7,055 nucleotides of DNA from a bacterium (lineage in GTDB: Bacteria > Patescibacteriota > CPR2 > UBA1875 > JAJYID01): the NCBI GenBank assembly GCA_021791015.1, contig JAJYFH010000037.1, positions 1 through 7,055 of the forward strand. The letters run 5' to 3'. Under the pieces are notes generated by a model that was given only the letters and a program-made list of their open reading frames with translations, had not been told where the DNA came from and did no database searches. This document shows, one piece after another, positions 1-4,401 of this stretch. Made by a program: the position numbers and the translations under genes. Positions within the stretch are counted from its first letter, which is position 1. Each line of letters starts with the position of its first letter.

Positions 1-42
1 CTTCCTGTCCGCAAGGGTTAATTTTTTTGTTTTATTGACCAT
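1..42 (-). CDS. N-terminal fragment of an unknown leftward gene
   Basis: An ATG at 42-40 on the minus strand opens a frame that runs off the left edge after 14 codons, reading MVNKTKKLTLADRK. Upstream on that strand is AGGCGA, eight bases before the ATG, which could act as a weak Shine-Dalgarno, preceded by a TATATA-rich stretch that could serve as a -10. The start is Lys-rich and not obviously a signal peptide. The gene would be divergent from the microprotein at 121 and share its AT-rich promoter region. The fragment is too short to name a family, and a chance open frame cannot be excluded. Confidence 0.45.
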   Translation of the reverse strand, partial: MVNKTKKLTLADRK

Positions 43-63
43 GTAAATTTTCGCCTAAATATA

Positions 64-115
64 TATAATTTTTTCAAAACCCACGCACCGGATAAATTGG
101 TGCGGGGTAAAGGAG
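64..115 (+). promoter_or_regulatory. Candidate -10, leader hairpin and Shine-Dalgarno of the 121 gene
   Basis: A perfect TATAAT lies at 64-69 with no good -35 at normal spacing (TTGACC at 35-40 is 23 bases away). The predicted leader contains an inverted repeat, CGCACC at 84-89 with GGTGCG at 99-104 around a nine-base loop. The Shine-Dalgarno AAAGGAG follows at 109-115, five bases before the ATG at 121. This site decides the start over the in-frame TTG at 97, which lies in the hairpin loop. Confidence 0.5.
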
Positions 116-120
116 AAAAA

Positions 121-315
121 ATGGCAAGGAAAAATTGGAAATGCGGCGGAGGGGGAGCCGGTGCAGGTGCGGTTTACGGTCTCGGCTTTATCGGTGCTCT
201 CATCTATTACATCCAGCATGCGGCCACTTTCTGGCTGGGAGTTTGGGGCATTCTAAAAGCCCTCGTCTGGCCGGCACTCTTGATTTACGAAGCCCTCAAG
301 TTTTTCAGAATGTAG
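121..315 (+). CDS. Gly-rich two-helix membrane microprotein, conserved-hypothetical type
   Basis: The product is 64 residues. A short basic head (MARKNWKCG) leads into a Gly/Ala run at about residues 9-17, then two hydrophobic segments at about 17-31 and 38-58, joined by a short linker (YIQHAATFW). There is one Cys (residue 8) and no catalytic motif. The ATG at 121 is chosen because AAAGGAG sits five bases upstream. From memory, very similar short proteins with the pattern VYGLGFIGALIYYIQ and WPALLIYEALK recur in Patescibacteria as uncharacterised proteins; this is recognition without a search. Two helices could let it act as a membrane peptide or a small subunit, but no function can be assigned. 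It converges with the DUF998-like gene, 44 bases away. Confidence 0.85.
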   Translation: MARKNWKCGGGGAGAGAVYGLGFIGALIYYIQHAATFWLGVWGILKALVWPALLIYEALKFFRM

Positions 316-359
316 ATTTTATAAGGTCAGACCCTTTAAGATTTAAAAAGGTAAACGAT

Positions 360-965
360 TTAATGTGTTTGTCTTTTAGCGTGAGTCGAATAAAGCAGGA
401 TGAACGCCAAACTTATAAAGGCCGGCTTCTGCAGGATATCATTTATTTTAAGTCCCATAAAAAATGCCAAAGCGTAGGCAATAATTGGGGTTTGAAGAAT
501 AGCAAACTGCAGAAAATAATATTTGGCGTGCCCCAGATTTTTCCGTACTTCATATAAATTCATAGTGGCAAGTGCCCAAAGAGAGGCAACCAGAAGAGTC
601 GAGCCGATAACATGAAAGGCGTAAAGAGTGTCGTCCGGAGAAGCCCCGGCGATAAGGGCTCCGGAACCGCCCATAAATGCAAGTAAGGGACTTGAGGTAT
701 TGTTTTGTCTGGTTTTTCGTAATTTGTGTGCCAAGAAAAAGAGAAGGATACCGGTTAGAAACATACCGACACTATAAATATTGGATGCAACTGTATTTGG
801 CAAGCCGACTTGGTTAAAAGCGCTGCCCAGGTCACTTAGCGGATATCTCAAAAAGTCAAAACGGCCATTGTAAAAAATGTCGGCGAGTATCATTAGCGCG
901 AGATTGGCAATTACCAATATCAAGAAATAGTGGAATGGCGAGAGGTTTTTTATTTTTTTGACCAT
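360..965 (-). CDS. Six-helix membrane protein, DUF998-like
   Basis: The product is 201 residues with about six hydrophobic segments, near residues 12-30, 62-80, 94-109, 118-138, 149-171 and 182-195. After the first helix comes FLRYPLSDLGS (38-48). Later DDTLYAFHVIGS (111-122) carries paired Asp and a His at a membrane boundary. The LSDLG motif, the D...H pattern and the six-helix length fit the uncharacterised integral-membrane family DUF998. I base that on motif layout only, and the function of the family is not known to me. The ATG at 965 is supported by its position six bases after an extended -10 (TGTTAAAAT); there is no Shine-Dalgarno, so a leaderless mRNA is likely. Upstream lies the interrupted palindrome at 981-1083. 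Confidence 0.85.
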   Translation of the reverse strand: MVKKIKNLSPFHYFLILVIANLALMILADIFYNGRFDFLRYPLSDLGSAFNQVGLPNTVASNIYSVGMFLTGILLFFLAHKLRKTRQNNTSSPLLAFMGGSGALIAGASPDDTLYAFHVIGSTLLVASLWALATMNLYEVRKNLGHAKYYFLQFAILQTPIIAYALAFFMGLKINDILQKPAFISLAFILLYSTHAKRQTH

Positions 966-971
966 GCAATT

Positions 972-980
972 ATTTTAACA
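972..980 (-). promoter_or_regulatory. Extended -10 of the DUF998-like gene, probably leaderless
   Basis: On the minus strand TGT-TAAAAT (980 to 972) has the TGn extension and ends six bases before the ATG at 965. No -35 resembling TTGACA lies at 16-18 bases; that place is occupied by the palindrome TATCC-N5-GGATA (981-995), which could be an operator. Confidence 0.5.
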
Positions 981-1083
981 TATCCGCATTGGATACGGCT
1001 TATGCAGTTCGCTGATTTTACACACCGGGTGTGGGCGGTATTTACTCACCTGGTGTGTGCGAAATGCGCAAGCCGTGCGGATA
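981..1083. repeat. Long interrupted palindrome between terminator and promoter
   Basis: The two halves pair almost end to end. TATCCGCA (981-988) pairs with TGCGGATA (1076-1083), CGGCTT (996-1001) with AAGCCG (1070-1075), and 1002-1012 with 1059-1069 at 8 of 11 positions. Positions 1020-1031 pair with 1047-1058 at 11 of 12, the exception being a G-T pair. The loop is 1032-1046. The left half carries two seven-base insertions (989-995 and 1013-1019) absent from the right half. It lies upstream of the predicted start of the 965 gene and past the terminator of the 1187 operon, so it may act as DNA (operator or cruciform) rather than as RNA. Function is unknown. Confidence 0.75.
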
Positions 1084-1114
1084 ATAATTAATCTCGGTGA
1101 ACAGAGTGGCTTAT

Positions 1115-1142
1115 AAAAAAAAGACCCTCAGAAGTGAGGGTC
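1115..1142 (-). terminator. Rho-independent terminator of the two-gene operon
   Basis: GACCCTCA (1123-1130) and TGAGGGTC (1135-1142) form a perfect eight-base-pair stem with a GAAG/CTTC tetraloop. On the minus strand the stem is followed by eight T (1122 to 1115). There is no T run on the plus strand, so it acts leftward only. It lies 44 bases past the stop of the 1187-1498 gene. A second hairpin just before it (AGAAAAC 1146-1152 with GTTTTCT 1161-1167) falls in the 3' untranslated region. Confidence 0.92.
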
Positions 1143-1186
1143 CGGAGAAAACGGGGAAATGTTTTCTTGAGGAAGGTACGTTATCG

Positions 1187-1498
1187 TCAGTTTGCTGGTT
1201 TATCCGAGGTTGATTGAGTAGCGTTCTTGTCCAGGGTGTCTTCCTCGTGGCCATCATCTTCCAGAGGTTCCTCGAGGTTGATTAGCCCACATTCGTGCTG
1301 GCGGTATATGTACCGGAGGAGCAACCTTTCCTGGATATCAAGGATCTTCGCAGCACCTTCTACGGTACCACCTTCCAACCAAAAGGCTTCGAAGGCATTC
1401 ATGTTACCTTCCCTGATATCGGCAGCAAGTTTGGTAAGGATTTCAGCCACCTCCTCACAGTCACTGGCGGTTTGCTCCTTGTACTCGTTGAATTCCAT
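1187..1498 (-). CDS. Acidic protein of unknown function with a possible helix-turn-helix
   Basis: The product is 103 residues, strongly acidic (25 Asp/Glu against 9 Lys/Arg). The first 40 residues look helical and amphipathic. Residues 43-73 (starting EGGTVEGAAKIL and ending near RQHECGLI) have the helix-turn-helix-like rhythm of a short DNA-binding or adaptor domain, but this is inference. The last 28 residues are Asp/Glu/Ser/Thr-rich and probably disordered. I do not recognise the family. The ATG at 1498 is chosen because AGGAGG (1512-1507, minus strand) lies eight bases upstream; the in-frame GTG at 1507 lies inside that site. It is the second gene of an operon, starting 12 bases after the stop of the 1511-1915 gene, and is followed by a strong terminator. 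Its acidity argues against simple DNA binding and would suit a protein partner. Confidence 0.88.
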   Translation of the reverse strand: MEFNEYKEQTASDCEEVAEILTKLAADIREGNMNAFEAFWLEGGTVEGAAKILDIQERLLLRYIYRQHECGLINLEEPLEDDGHEEDTLDKNATQSTSDKPAN

Positions 1499-1504
1499 GT
1501 TTTT

Positions 1505-1512
1505 CACCTCCT
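1505..1512 (-). promoter_or_regulatory. Strong Shine-Dalgarno deciding the 1498 start
   Basis: AGGAGGTG on the minus strand is a full match to the anti-Shine-Dalgarno core, eight bases before the ATG at 1498. It contains the GTG that would otherwise give three more N-terminal residues. Confidence 0.85.
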
Positions 1513-1915
1513 AAAAACCAGCTAGGTGCGGTTTCAGTGAGTAGAAAATGATCGGGGTGGTGCTGTCGCCGTTTGTCGGAATCATGCCGACATTCACTGA
1601 GGAGATTCTGGCGATGTAGTCGTCGATCCTGGCATAAGCCTCGGCGATTACAGCGGCTGTATTCTTGATGGCAGTCTTCTTCAATATCACTGCCGGTCCT
1701 GGTCCGCGATAGTAGCTTTCATCGTAGACGACCTCGATGTTCACCTCGTCGGAAACTGCTATTGCAACTGTCCGAAGATGAATATTTCTTGATTCCCATC
1801 GGAAACTGTTGAGGGTGGGAGCCAGCCCCCGAAGAGCTTTCTCGAACTTCTCGTGAGTATCACCAGGGGAATCACTGTGTTCGTCGAACATTTTTTCCAG
1901 CGTAATTCTTGGCAC
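1511..1915 (-). CDS. Soluble protein of unknown function, first gene of the operon
   Basis: The product is 134 residues from a GTG start. AAGGAG (1929-1924, minus strand) lies eight bases before that GTG and overlaps the earlier GTG and TTG candidates, so 1915 is preferred. There are no membrane segments, no signal peptide and no Cys. The N-terminal third looks helical (PRITLEKMF, then THEKFEKALRGL). The middle alternates as beta-strands (HLRTVAIAVS, VNIEVVYDESYY, AVILKK). Then comes a long helix (TAAVIAEAYARIDDYIARI) and a last strand region (TTPIIFYSLK). This suggests a compact alpha/beta fold. No catalytic motif is evident and I do not recognise the family. It is co-transcribed with the acidic 1187-1498 protein; the 12-base gap suggests a functional pair, possibly a complex. 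Confidence 0.88.
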   Translation of the reverse strand: MPRITLEKMFDEHSDSPGDTHEKFEKALRGLAPTLNSFRWESRNIHLRTVAIAVSDEVNIEVVYDESYYRGPGPAVILKKTAIKNTAAVIAEAYARIDDYIARISSVNVGMIPTNGDSTTPIIFYSLKPHLAGF

Positions 1916-1948
1916 AAAAATCACTCCTTCCAATTTTGGATTCTAGGA

Positions 1949-1985
1949 CTTGTCTGTCGAAGAAATGAAAACTTCTCAGACAAAG
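1949..1985 (-). promoter_or_regulatory. Leader hairpin of the two-gene operon
   Basis: CTTGTCTGTCGAAG (1949-1962) and CTTCTCAGACAAAG (1972-1985) form an imperfect inverted repeat: CTT/AAG, GTCTG/CAGAC and GAAG/CTTC with small bulges around a nine-base loop. On the minus strand it lies in the roughly 100-base leader between the predicted start near 2012 and the Shine-Dalgarno at 1929. It does not itself hide the ribosome site. It could stabilise the mRNA or bind a regulator. Confidence 0.45.
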
Positions 1986-2018
1986 TTTGCCCCAGAAATT
2001 TTTAAAGTGCGAAGAGAA

Positions 2019-2047
2019 ATAGTACCATACAATCAATGTAAAGTCAA
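2019..2047 (-). promoter_or_regulatory. Near-consensus housekeeping promoter of the two-gene operon
   Basis: On the minus strand TTGACT (2047-2042) is followed, after exactly 17 bases, by TACTAT (2024-2019). This is the closest match to the sigma-70 consensus in the window. The predicted start is near 2012, giving a leader of about 97 bases before the GTG at 1915. It is divergent from the PAP2 promoter at 2073. Confidence 0.85.
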
Positions 2048-2072
2048 TCTTTCTCAAGCCGGGCTTTTGTAA

Positions 2073-2078
2073 TATAAT
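2073..2078 (+). promoter_or_regulatory. Consensus -10 of the PAP2 gene, probably leaderless
   Basis: A perfect TATAAT ends seven bases before the ATG at 2086, so transcription should begin at or within a base of the start codon. There is no Shine-Dalgarno. The place for the -35 (around 2050-2055) is a poor match. Confidence 0.65.
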
Positions 2079-2085
2079 TGTCTTT

Positions 2086-2580
2086 ATGAACACGCTTATC
2101 ATACTTTCGGCGAAATATCTCTACATCGTTATCATTTTGGCAGCGATAGGGATTACGTTTTATAAAACCAAGGCGGACAGGCGCATGGAAATGATCGTAA
2201 CCGCCATCATTGCAGCTGCTATAACCTTAATTCTCATCTGGGTTTCCAAGCACCTCTTCTATTCACCACGGCCTTTTGTCGTTGGCCACTTCACACCCCT
2301 TATCCCGCACTCCGCTGACAACGGCTTTCCATCAGATCATACCGCTATCTCCATGGGCGCGGCATTTGTCATTTATCTCTTCAATAAAAAAGCCGGCATC
2401 ATCCTGGCCACTCTGGCTTTATTGGTCGGTATCTCTAGAGTCCTAGCCGGTATCCATCATCCAATCGATATCCTCGGCAGTGTCATTATCGCCTTCATTG
2501 CCGTCGTGGCCGCAAGATTTATTTTGAAGCGCTACCCCAAGCTCCTATCCTGCCCAATGAAAAAGTTGGGGAAAAATTAA
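2086..2580 (+). CDS. PAP2-superfamily membrane phosphatase, undecaprenyl-diphosphatase-like
   Basis: The product is 164 residues with five or six membrane segments (about 11-27, 35-53, 87-99, 103-116, 130-147). All three PAP2 phosphatase motifs are present: K-x6-RP (K55, R62, P63); PSDHT (82-86) with H85 the expected general acid; and SR-x5-H-x3-D (S117, R118, H124, D128) with H124 the expected nucleophile. The PSDH form of motif 2 and the compact size resemble BcrC-type enzymes, which recycle the cell-wall lipid carrier by dephosphorylating undecaprenyl diphosphate. A phosphatidylglycerophosphate or other lipid phosphate substrate is also possible. The active site should face the outside. 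The catalytic set is intact. The start follows a consensus -10 at leaderless distance. It is divergent from the unknown operon. Confidence 0.94.
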   Translation: MNTLIILSAKYLYIVIILAAIGITFYKTKADRRMEMIVTAIIAAAITLILIWVSKHLFYSPRPFVVGHFTPLIPHSADNGFPSDHTAISMGAAFVIYLFNKKAGIILATLALLVGISRVLAGIHHPIDILGSVIIAFIAVVAARFILKRYPKLLSCPMKKLGKN

Positions 2581-2625
2581 TTGCCATAATCCGAGTAAGA
2601 CACTTGATTGGTACGGCGGAATTGA

Positions 2626-2654
2626 TTGTTTATTTGGCTAGGATAAGCTATATT
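2626..2654 (+). promoter_or_regulatory. Promoter of the 2661 gene, probably leaderless
   Basis: TTGTTT (2626-2631) and TATATT (2649-2654) are 17 bases apart, and the -10 ends six bases before the ATG at 2661. No Shine-Dalgarno is present. This promoter makes the gene independent of the PAP2 gene 80 bases upstream. Confidence 0.65.
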
Positions 2655-2660
2655 TAAATT

Positions 2661-3146
2661 ATGGAAGAGGAAGAGAAAAATCGCCAGGCATCGCACATCC
2701 GGGTGCATATGAACATTGCATATTTGCACATCGTTTTTACCATTTTCATCCTGCTTATCACCTTGGCTCCGAACTTTCTAAAGGAAAACGAGCTTTTGTC
2801 TATGCAAATCGTCTTGGCGATCCCGCTGCTTTTTAGTTCTATCTTTGCCAGGTCGAGGTCAGTTTATGTCGGCAAAGACACAGCGCTTTGGAAAAACTAT
2901 GGTTTTCTCTGTTTTCTGGTCGCCTACACTTTGCTGGTAAACTCTGTCGGCATATTGCTGGCGCTTTTTGCAAAGCCGATGATCGTCTACATCTTTTTCT
3001 TTGCAAATATTACCCTGGCTGAGACATACTCTCTCATGGAAATCATCGAGAGAAAAGAAAAAATTGCCGAAAGAATCTGGAAGGACGGCCTATTTATCAT
3101 ACTTTTAATTTTTCTCGGGCTTCTGCCGGCACTCAAGATTTATTAG
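2661..3146 (+). CDS. Multi-helix membrane protein of unknown function
   Basis: The product is 161 residues. A charged head (MEEEEKNRQASHIR) precedes about five hydrophobic segments near 18-36, 46-63, 80-103, 106-122 and 142-158. A charged loop at 129-141 (IERKEKIAERIWK) separates the last two. There are no enzyme or transporter motifs that I recognise. The ATG at 2661 is preferred because a promoter places the transcript start at the codon; the later ATG at residue 17 has no support. It converges with the 3153-3386 gene, leaving only six bases between the stops, with no visible terminator in the gap. Confidence 0.85.
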   Translation: MEEEEKNRQASHIRVHMNIAYLHIVFTIFILLITLAPNFLKENELLSMQIVLAIPLLFSSIFARSRSVYVGKDTALWKNYGFLCFLVAYTLLVNSVGILLALFAKPMIVYIFFFANITLAETYSLMEIIERKEKIAERIWKDGLFIILLIFLGLLPALKIY

Positions 3147-3152
3147 GGTAAT

Positions 3153-3386
3153 CTACTTCTTGGCGAGGGGGCCTTCAATGTAGATTTTCCTCCAGGCGAT
3201 AGGGCCGAGAATGAGGCCGATGAAGACACCAATGACTGACATAATGCCGTATAAGACAACGGCTAGATTTAGGCTGCCATAAAGCCAGAGCGAGATAAGC
3301 TCGATAATACCGCCAAGCATTATCGCGAAGAGGACGCCGGTAATGACCCAGAGAATGAGATAGGTTATTTGTTTAATGTTTTTCAT
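3153..3386 (-). CDS. Two-helix membrane microprotein
   Basis: The product is 77 residues: a short basic head (MKNIKQ), two hydrophobic segments at about 8-31 and 42-61, and a basic tail reading GPIAWRKIYIEGPLAKK. From memory, the GPIAWRKIYxEG tail recurs in small uncharacterised Patescibacteria proteins. The frame is open further upstream, which would give 100 residues, but the ATG at 3386 is chosen because an extended -10 (TGCTACAAT) ends six bases before it; longer forms would start inside or upstream of the promoter. The ATG at 3392, two codons earlier, lies directly against the -10. No function can be assigned. Confidence 0.82.
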   Translation of the reverse strand: MKNIKQITYLILWVITGVLFAIMLGGIIELISLWLYGSLNLAVVLYGIMSVIGVFIGLILGPIAWRKIYIEGPLAKK

Positions 3387-3392
3387 AGGCAT

Positions 3393-3401
3393 ATTGTAGC
3401 A
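3393..3401 (-). promoter_or_regulatory. Extended -10 of the 3386 gene, probably leaderless
   Basis: TGC-TACAAT on the minus strand (3401 to 3393) ends six bases before the ATG at 3386. The same nine bases occur in the candidate tRNA-Asp promoter near 4402. No good -35 is seen, which is common with an extended -10. Confidence 0.6.
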
Positions 3402-3552
3402 CAAGGTATAATTTCTTAGAACCTGGGTGGGTTTGGGATTTGATGTATATGCCATAACAATATTTTAGGTAAAAGTGGTGCAAAGCTATTGAACCATTAC
3501 GCCGTTGCATCTCTCGGGGGTAGGAACCAATATTCCTCAGGGCACAAAGGCC

Positions 3553-3768
3553 ATGTTTGTAGGCCTCTTGATTGTCCTCCCTCTCATTTACTTCCTGCCT
3601 CCGTACCCAGCAGGATTATTGGCCATTGCGCTTGTTGCTCGTGTACTTGGTATATTGCTCTATCTTTTTACGCTCGGCTTCATCTCAAGGCTCGGAAACA
3701 AGCCCCCCAGGAAGAAAAAGAAAGCGAGGGCAAAAGTACTCAGACCTGCGTTTTCTCCCTCCCAGTGA
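3553..3768 (+). CDS. Small membrane protein with a Lys/Arg-rich tail
   Basis: The product is 71 residues from the ATG at 3553. Two closely spaced hydrophobic stretches (about 1-16 and 20-45) are joined by PPYPAG, followed by a strongly basic tail (PRKKKKARAK near 52-61) expected to lie in the cytoplasm. The frame also has an upstream TTG at 3505 (16 more residues) and is closed by a stop at 3490. No start has a convincing ribosome site: AAAGG is only two bases from the ATG and CAGGG is further off, so the start is uncertain. A clear terminator 22 bases past the stop supports a real transcription unit. The family is not recognised. Confidence 0.65.
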   Translation: MFVGLLIVLPLIYFLPPYPAGLLAIALVARVLGILLYLFTLGFISRLGNKPPRKKKKARAKVLRPAFSPSQ

Positions 3769-3790
3769 CATTCGCGACTATATGTCGTGG

Positions 3791-3815
3791 CGACCCCTCC
3801 CCGGGGTCGTTTTTT
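3791..3815 (+). terminator. Rho-independent terminator after the 3553 gene
   Basis: CGACCCC (3791-3797) and GGGGTCG (3803-3809) form a seven-base-pair GC-rich stem with loop TCCCC, followed by six T (3810-3815). It is oriented rightward. No T run follows on the minus strand, so the leftward 3870-4052 gene has no clear terminator here. Confidence 0.9.
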
Positions 3816-3869
3816 CTGTCACAGATATTTCTTGGTAGGTGCCATAAAGACCACCAGTGATTAGTGAAA

Positions 3870-4052
3870 TTATTTCCACCTGTAAACATGGACGGCGATG
3901 TACATTGCCAGCATGCCAAGCAGAAATCCAGCGGAGAAGACCATTACAATCATGGATTCCGCACTGCCCCGCAGGTACCACACTAGAATATTGAGAATAA
4001 TGAGAACAATAATAACTGATATAACATATACTTTGAGGGGATATTTTTTCAT
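3870..4052 (-). CDS. Two-helix membrane microprotein
   Basis: The product is 60 residues: a basic head (MKKYPLK), hydrophobic segments at about 8-27 and 33-56, and a basic end (YRWK). The second helix is Gly/Met-rich (SAGFLLGMLAMYI). The layout of two helices with a short polar link and a basic end loosely resembles LapA-domain proteins, but the similarity is too slight to name it. The start is supported by a full promoter (TTGAAT and TATAAT) whose -10 ends six bases before the ATG, with no Shine-Dalgarno. No function can be assigned. Confidence 0.8.
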   Translation of the reverse strand: MKKYPLKVYVISVIIVLIILNILVWYLRGSAESMIVMVFSAGFLLGMLAMYIAVHVYRWK

Positions 4053-4058
4053 ATCGAT

Positions 4059-4086
4059 ATTATAACGTAATAGTTCTGAAATTCAA
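4059..4086 (-). promoter_or_regulatory. Promoter of the 4052 gene, probably leaderless
   Basis: On the minus strand TTGAAT (4086-4081) is followed after 16 bases by a perfect TATAAT (4064-4059), which ends six bases before the ATG at 4052. There is no room for a Shine-Dalgarno. Confidence 0.75.
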
Positions 4087-4146
4087 AAATTATCAGAAAA
4101 TAGAAAACTCTTTTTAAAACCAGTTGATTTTCTCTCTGTAAAAATG

Positions 4147-4171
4147 AAAAACAGGCATTAAGCACCTGTTT
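4147..4171 (-). terminator. Probable terminator of tRNA-Asp
   Basis: On the minus strand AAACAGG (4171-4165) and CCTGTTT (4155-4149) pair as a seven-base stem with a nine-base loop. The right arm continues into a T-rich stretch (two more T, then CA and five T). It lies nine bases past the tRNA 3' end. Confidence 0.7.
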
Positions 4172-4179
4172 GTTCCATT

Positions 4180-4256
4180 TGGCGACCCGGACCGGACTCG
4201 AACCGGCGACCTCCACAGTGACAGTGTGGCGTTCTAACCAACTGAACTACCGGGCC
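4180..4256 (-). tRNA. tRNA-Asp (anticodon GTC), CCA encoded
   Basis: The 77-base minus-strand sequence folds as a full cloverleaf. The acceptor GGCCCGG pairs with CCGGGTC (one G-T). The D arm is GTTC/GAAC with loop AGTTGGTTA. The anticodon stem CCACA/TGTGG encloses CTGTCAC, giving anticodon GTC. The T arm CCGGT-TCGAGTC-CGG is normal. The discriminator base is G, as expected for tRNA-Asp, and CCA is encoded (4182-4180). A terminator follows. The nearest good promoter is about 140 bases upstream (4402-4430), which implies an unusually long 5' leader. Confidence 0.97.
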
Positions 4257-4263
4257 ATGATAA

Positions 4264-4312
4264 TAATTTTCAATTCACAATTCACAATTTTCAATCAATT
4301 TCTAATGTCTAA
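4264..4312. repeat. AT-rich degenerate heptamer array
   Basis: Seven-base units follow in one phase from 4264: TAATTTT, CAATTCA, CAATTCA, CAATTTT, CAATCAA, TTTCTAA, TGTCTAA. The first five share the AAT core and the last two share TCTAA. It lies directly upstream of tRNA-Asp, within its probable leader. No open reading frame of note covers it. Confidence 0.7.
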
Positions 4313-4360
4313 AATGATCAAATCCTCAACTTAGGATCAGAAAAATCTCACTGGGAATTA

Positions 4361-4395
4361 TCCGAAATCCGATATCTGATATCCGACTTCCGAAC
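4361..4395. repeat. Heptamer array with unit TCCGANN, five copies
   Basis: Five consecutive seven-base units read TCCGAAA, TCCGATA, TCTGATA, TCCGACT, TCCGAAC. The TCCGA core is exact in four and has one change in the third. The array ends close to the predicted transcription start of the tRNA-Asp leader. The region 4313-4360 between the two arrays shows only a weak hairpin (ATCCT 4322-4326 with AGGAT 4333-4337). The rest of the gene-free stretch, 4431-4515, shows nothing I can interpret. Confidence 0.85.
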
Positions 4396-4401
4396 CCTGA
4401 T

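Noticed and set aside
135..557. 140-codon plus-strand open frame overlapping the microprotein and the DUF998-like gene
   Set aside because: It crosses two better-supported genes in other frames, has no ribosome site, and its composition is Cys/Arg-rich in the way of a shadow frame.
1227..1525. Two plus-strand open frames opposite the acidic protein gene
   Set aside because: They are antisense to a gene with a strong Shine-Dalgarno, operon context and terminator, and have no ribosome site of their own.
1872..2102. 76-codon minus-strand open frame over the operon leader
   Set aside because: It spans the near-consensus promoter and leader hairpin and overlaps the PAP2 start; no start signal is seen.
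2534..2573. CCCCAA and TTGGGG near the end of the PAP2 gene as a terminator
   Set aside because: The arms lie inside the coding sequence and the stem is followed by A, not T, so it does not fit a rho-independent terminator.
3489..3860. Alternative plus-strand frames (3489-3860 and 3572-3838) over the basic-tailed membrane protein
   Set aside because: Both run through the terminator at 3791-3815, and the 3553 frame has the coherent membrane-plus-basic-tail composition.
3778..3981. 67-codon minus-strand open frame
   Set aside because: It overlaps the 3870-4052 gene in another frame and crosses the terminator; it has no promoter or ribosome site.
3788..4188. TGGCGACCC at 3788-3796 matching the 3' end of tRNA-Asp at 4180-4188, as possible attachment repeats around the 4052 gene
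   Set aside because: Only nine bases match, the left copy is part of a terminator stem, and there is no integrase between or beside them.
4260..4268. TATTAT or AATTAT immediately before tRNA-Asp as a -10, making the tRNA leaderless
   Set aside because: One is only three bases from the mature end and neither has a -35 at a usable distance; the 4402-4430 promoter is much better.
4264..4395. CRISPR array
   Set aside because: The repeats are seven-base tandem units without spacers, and no cas genes are present.
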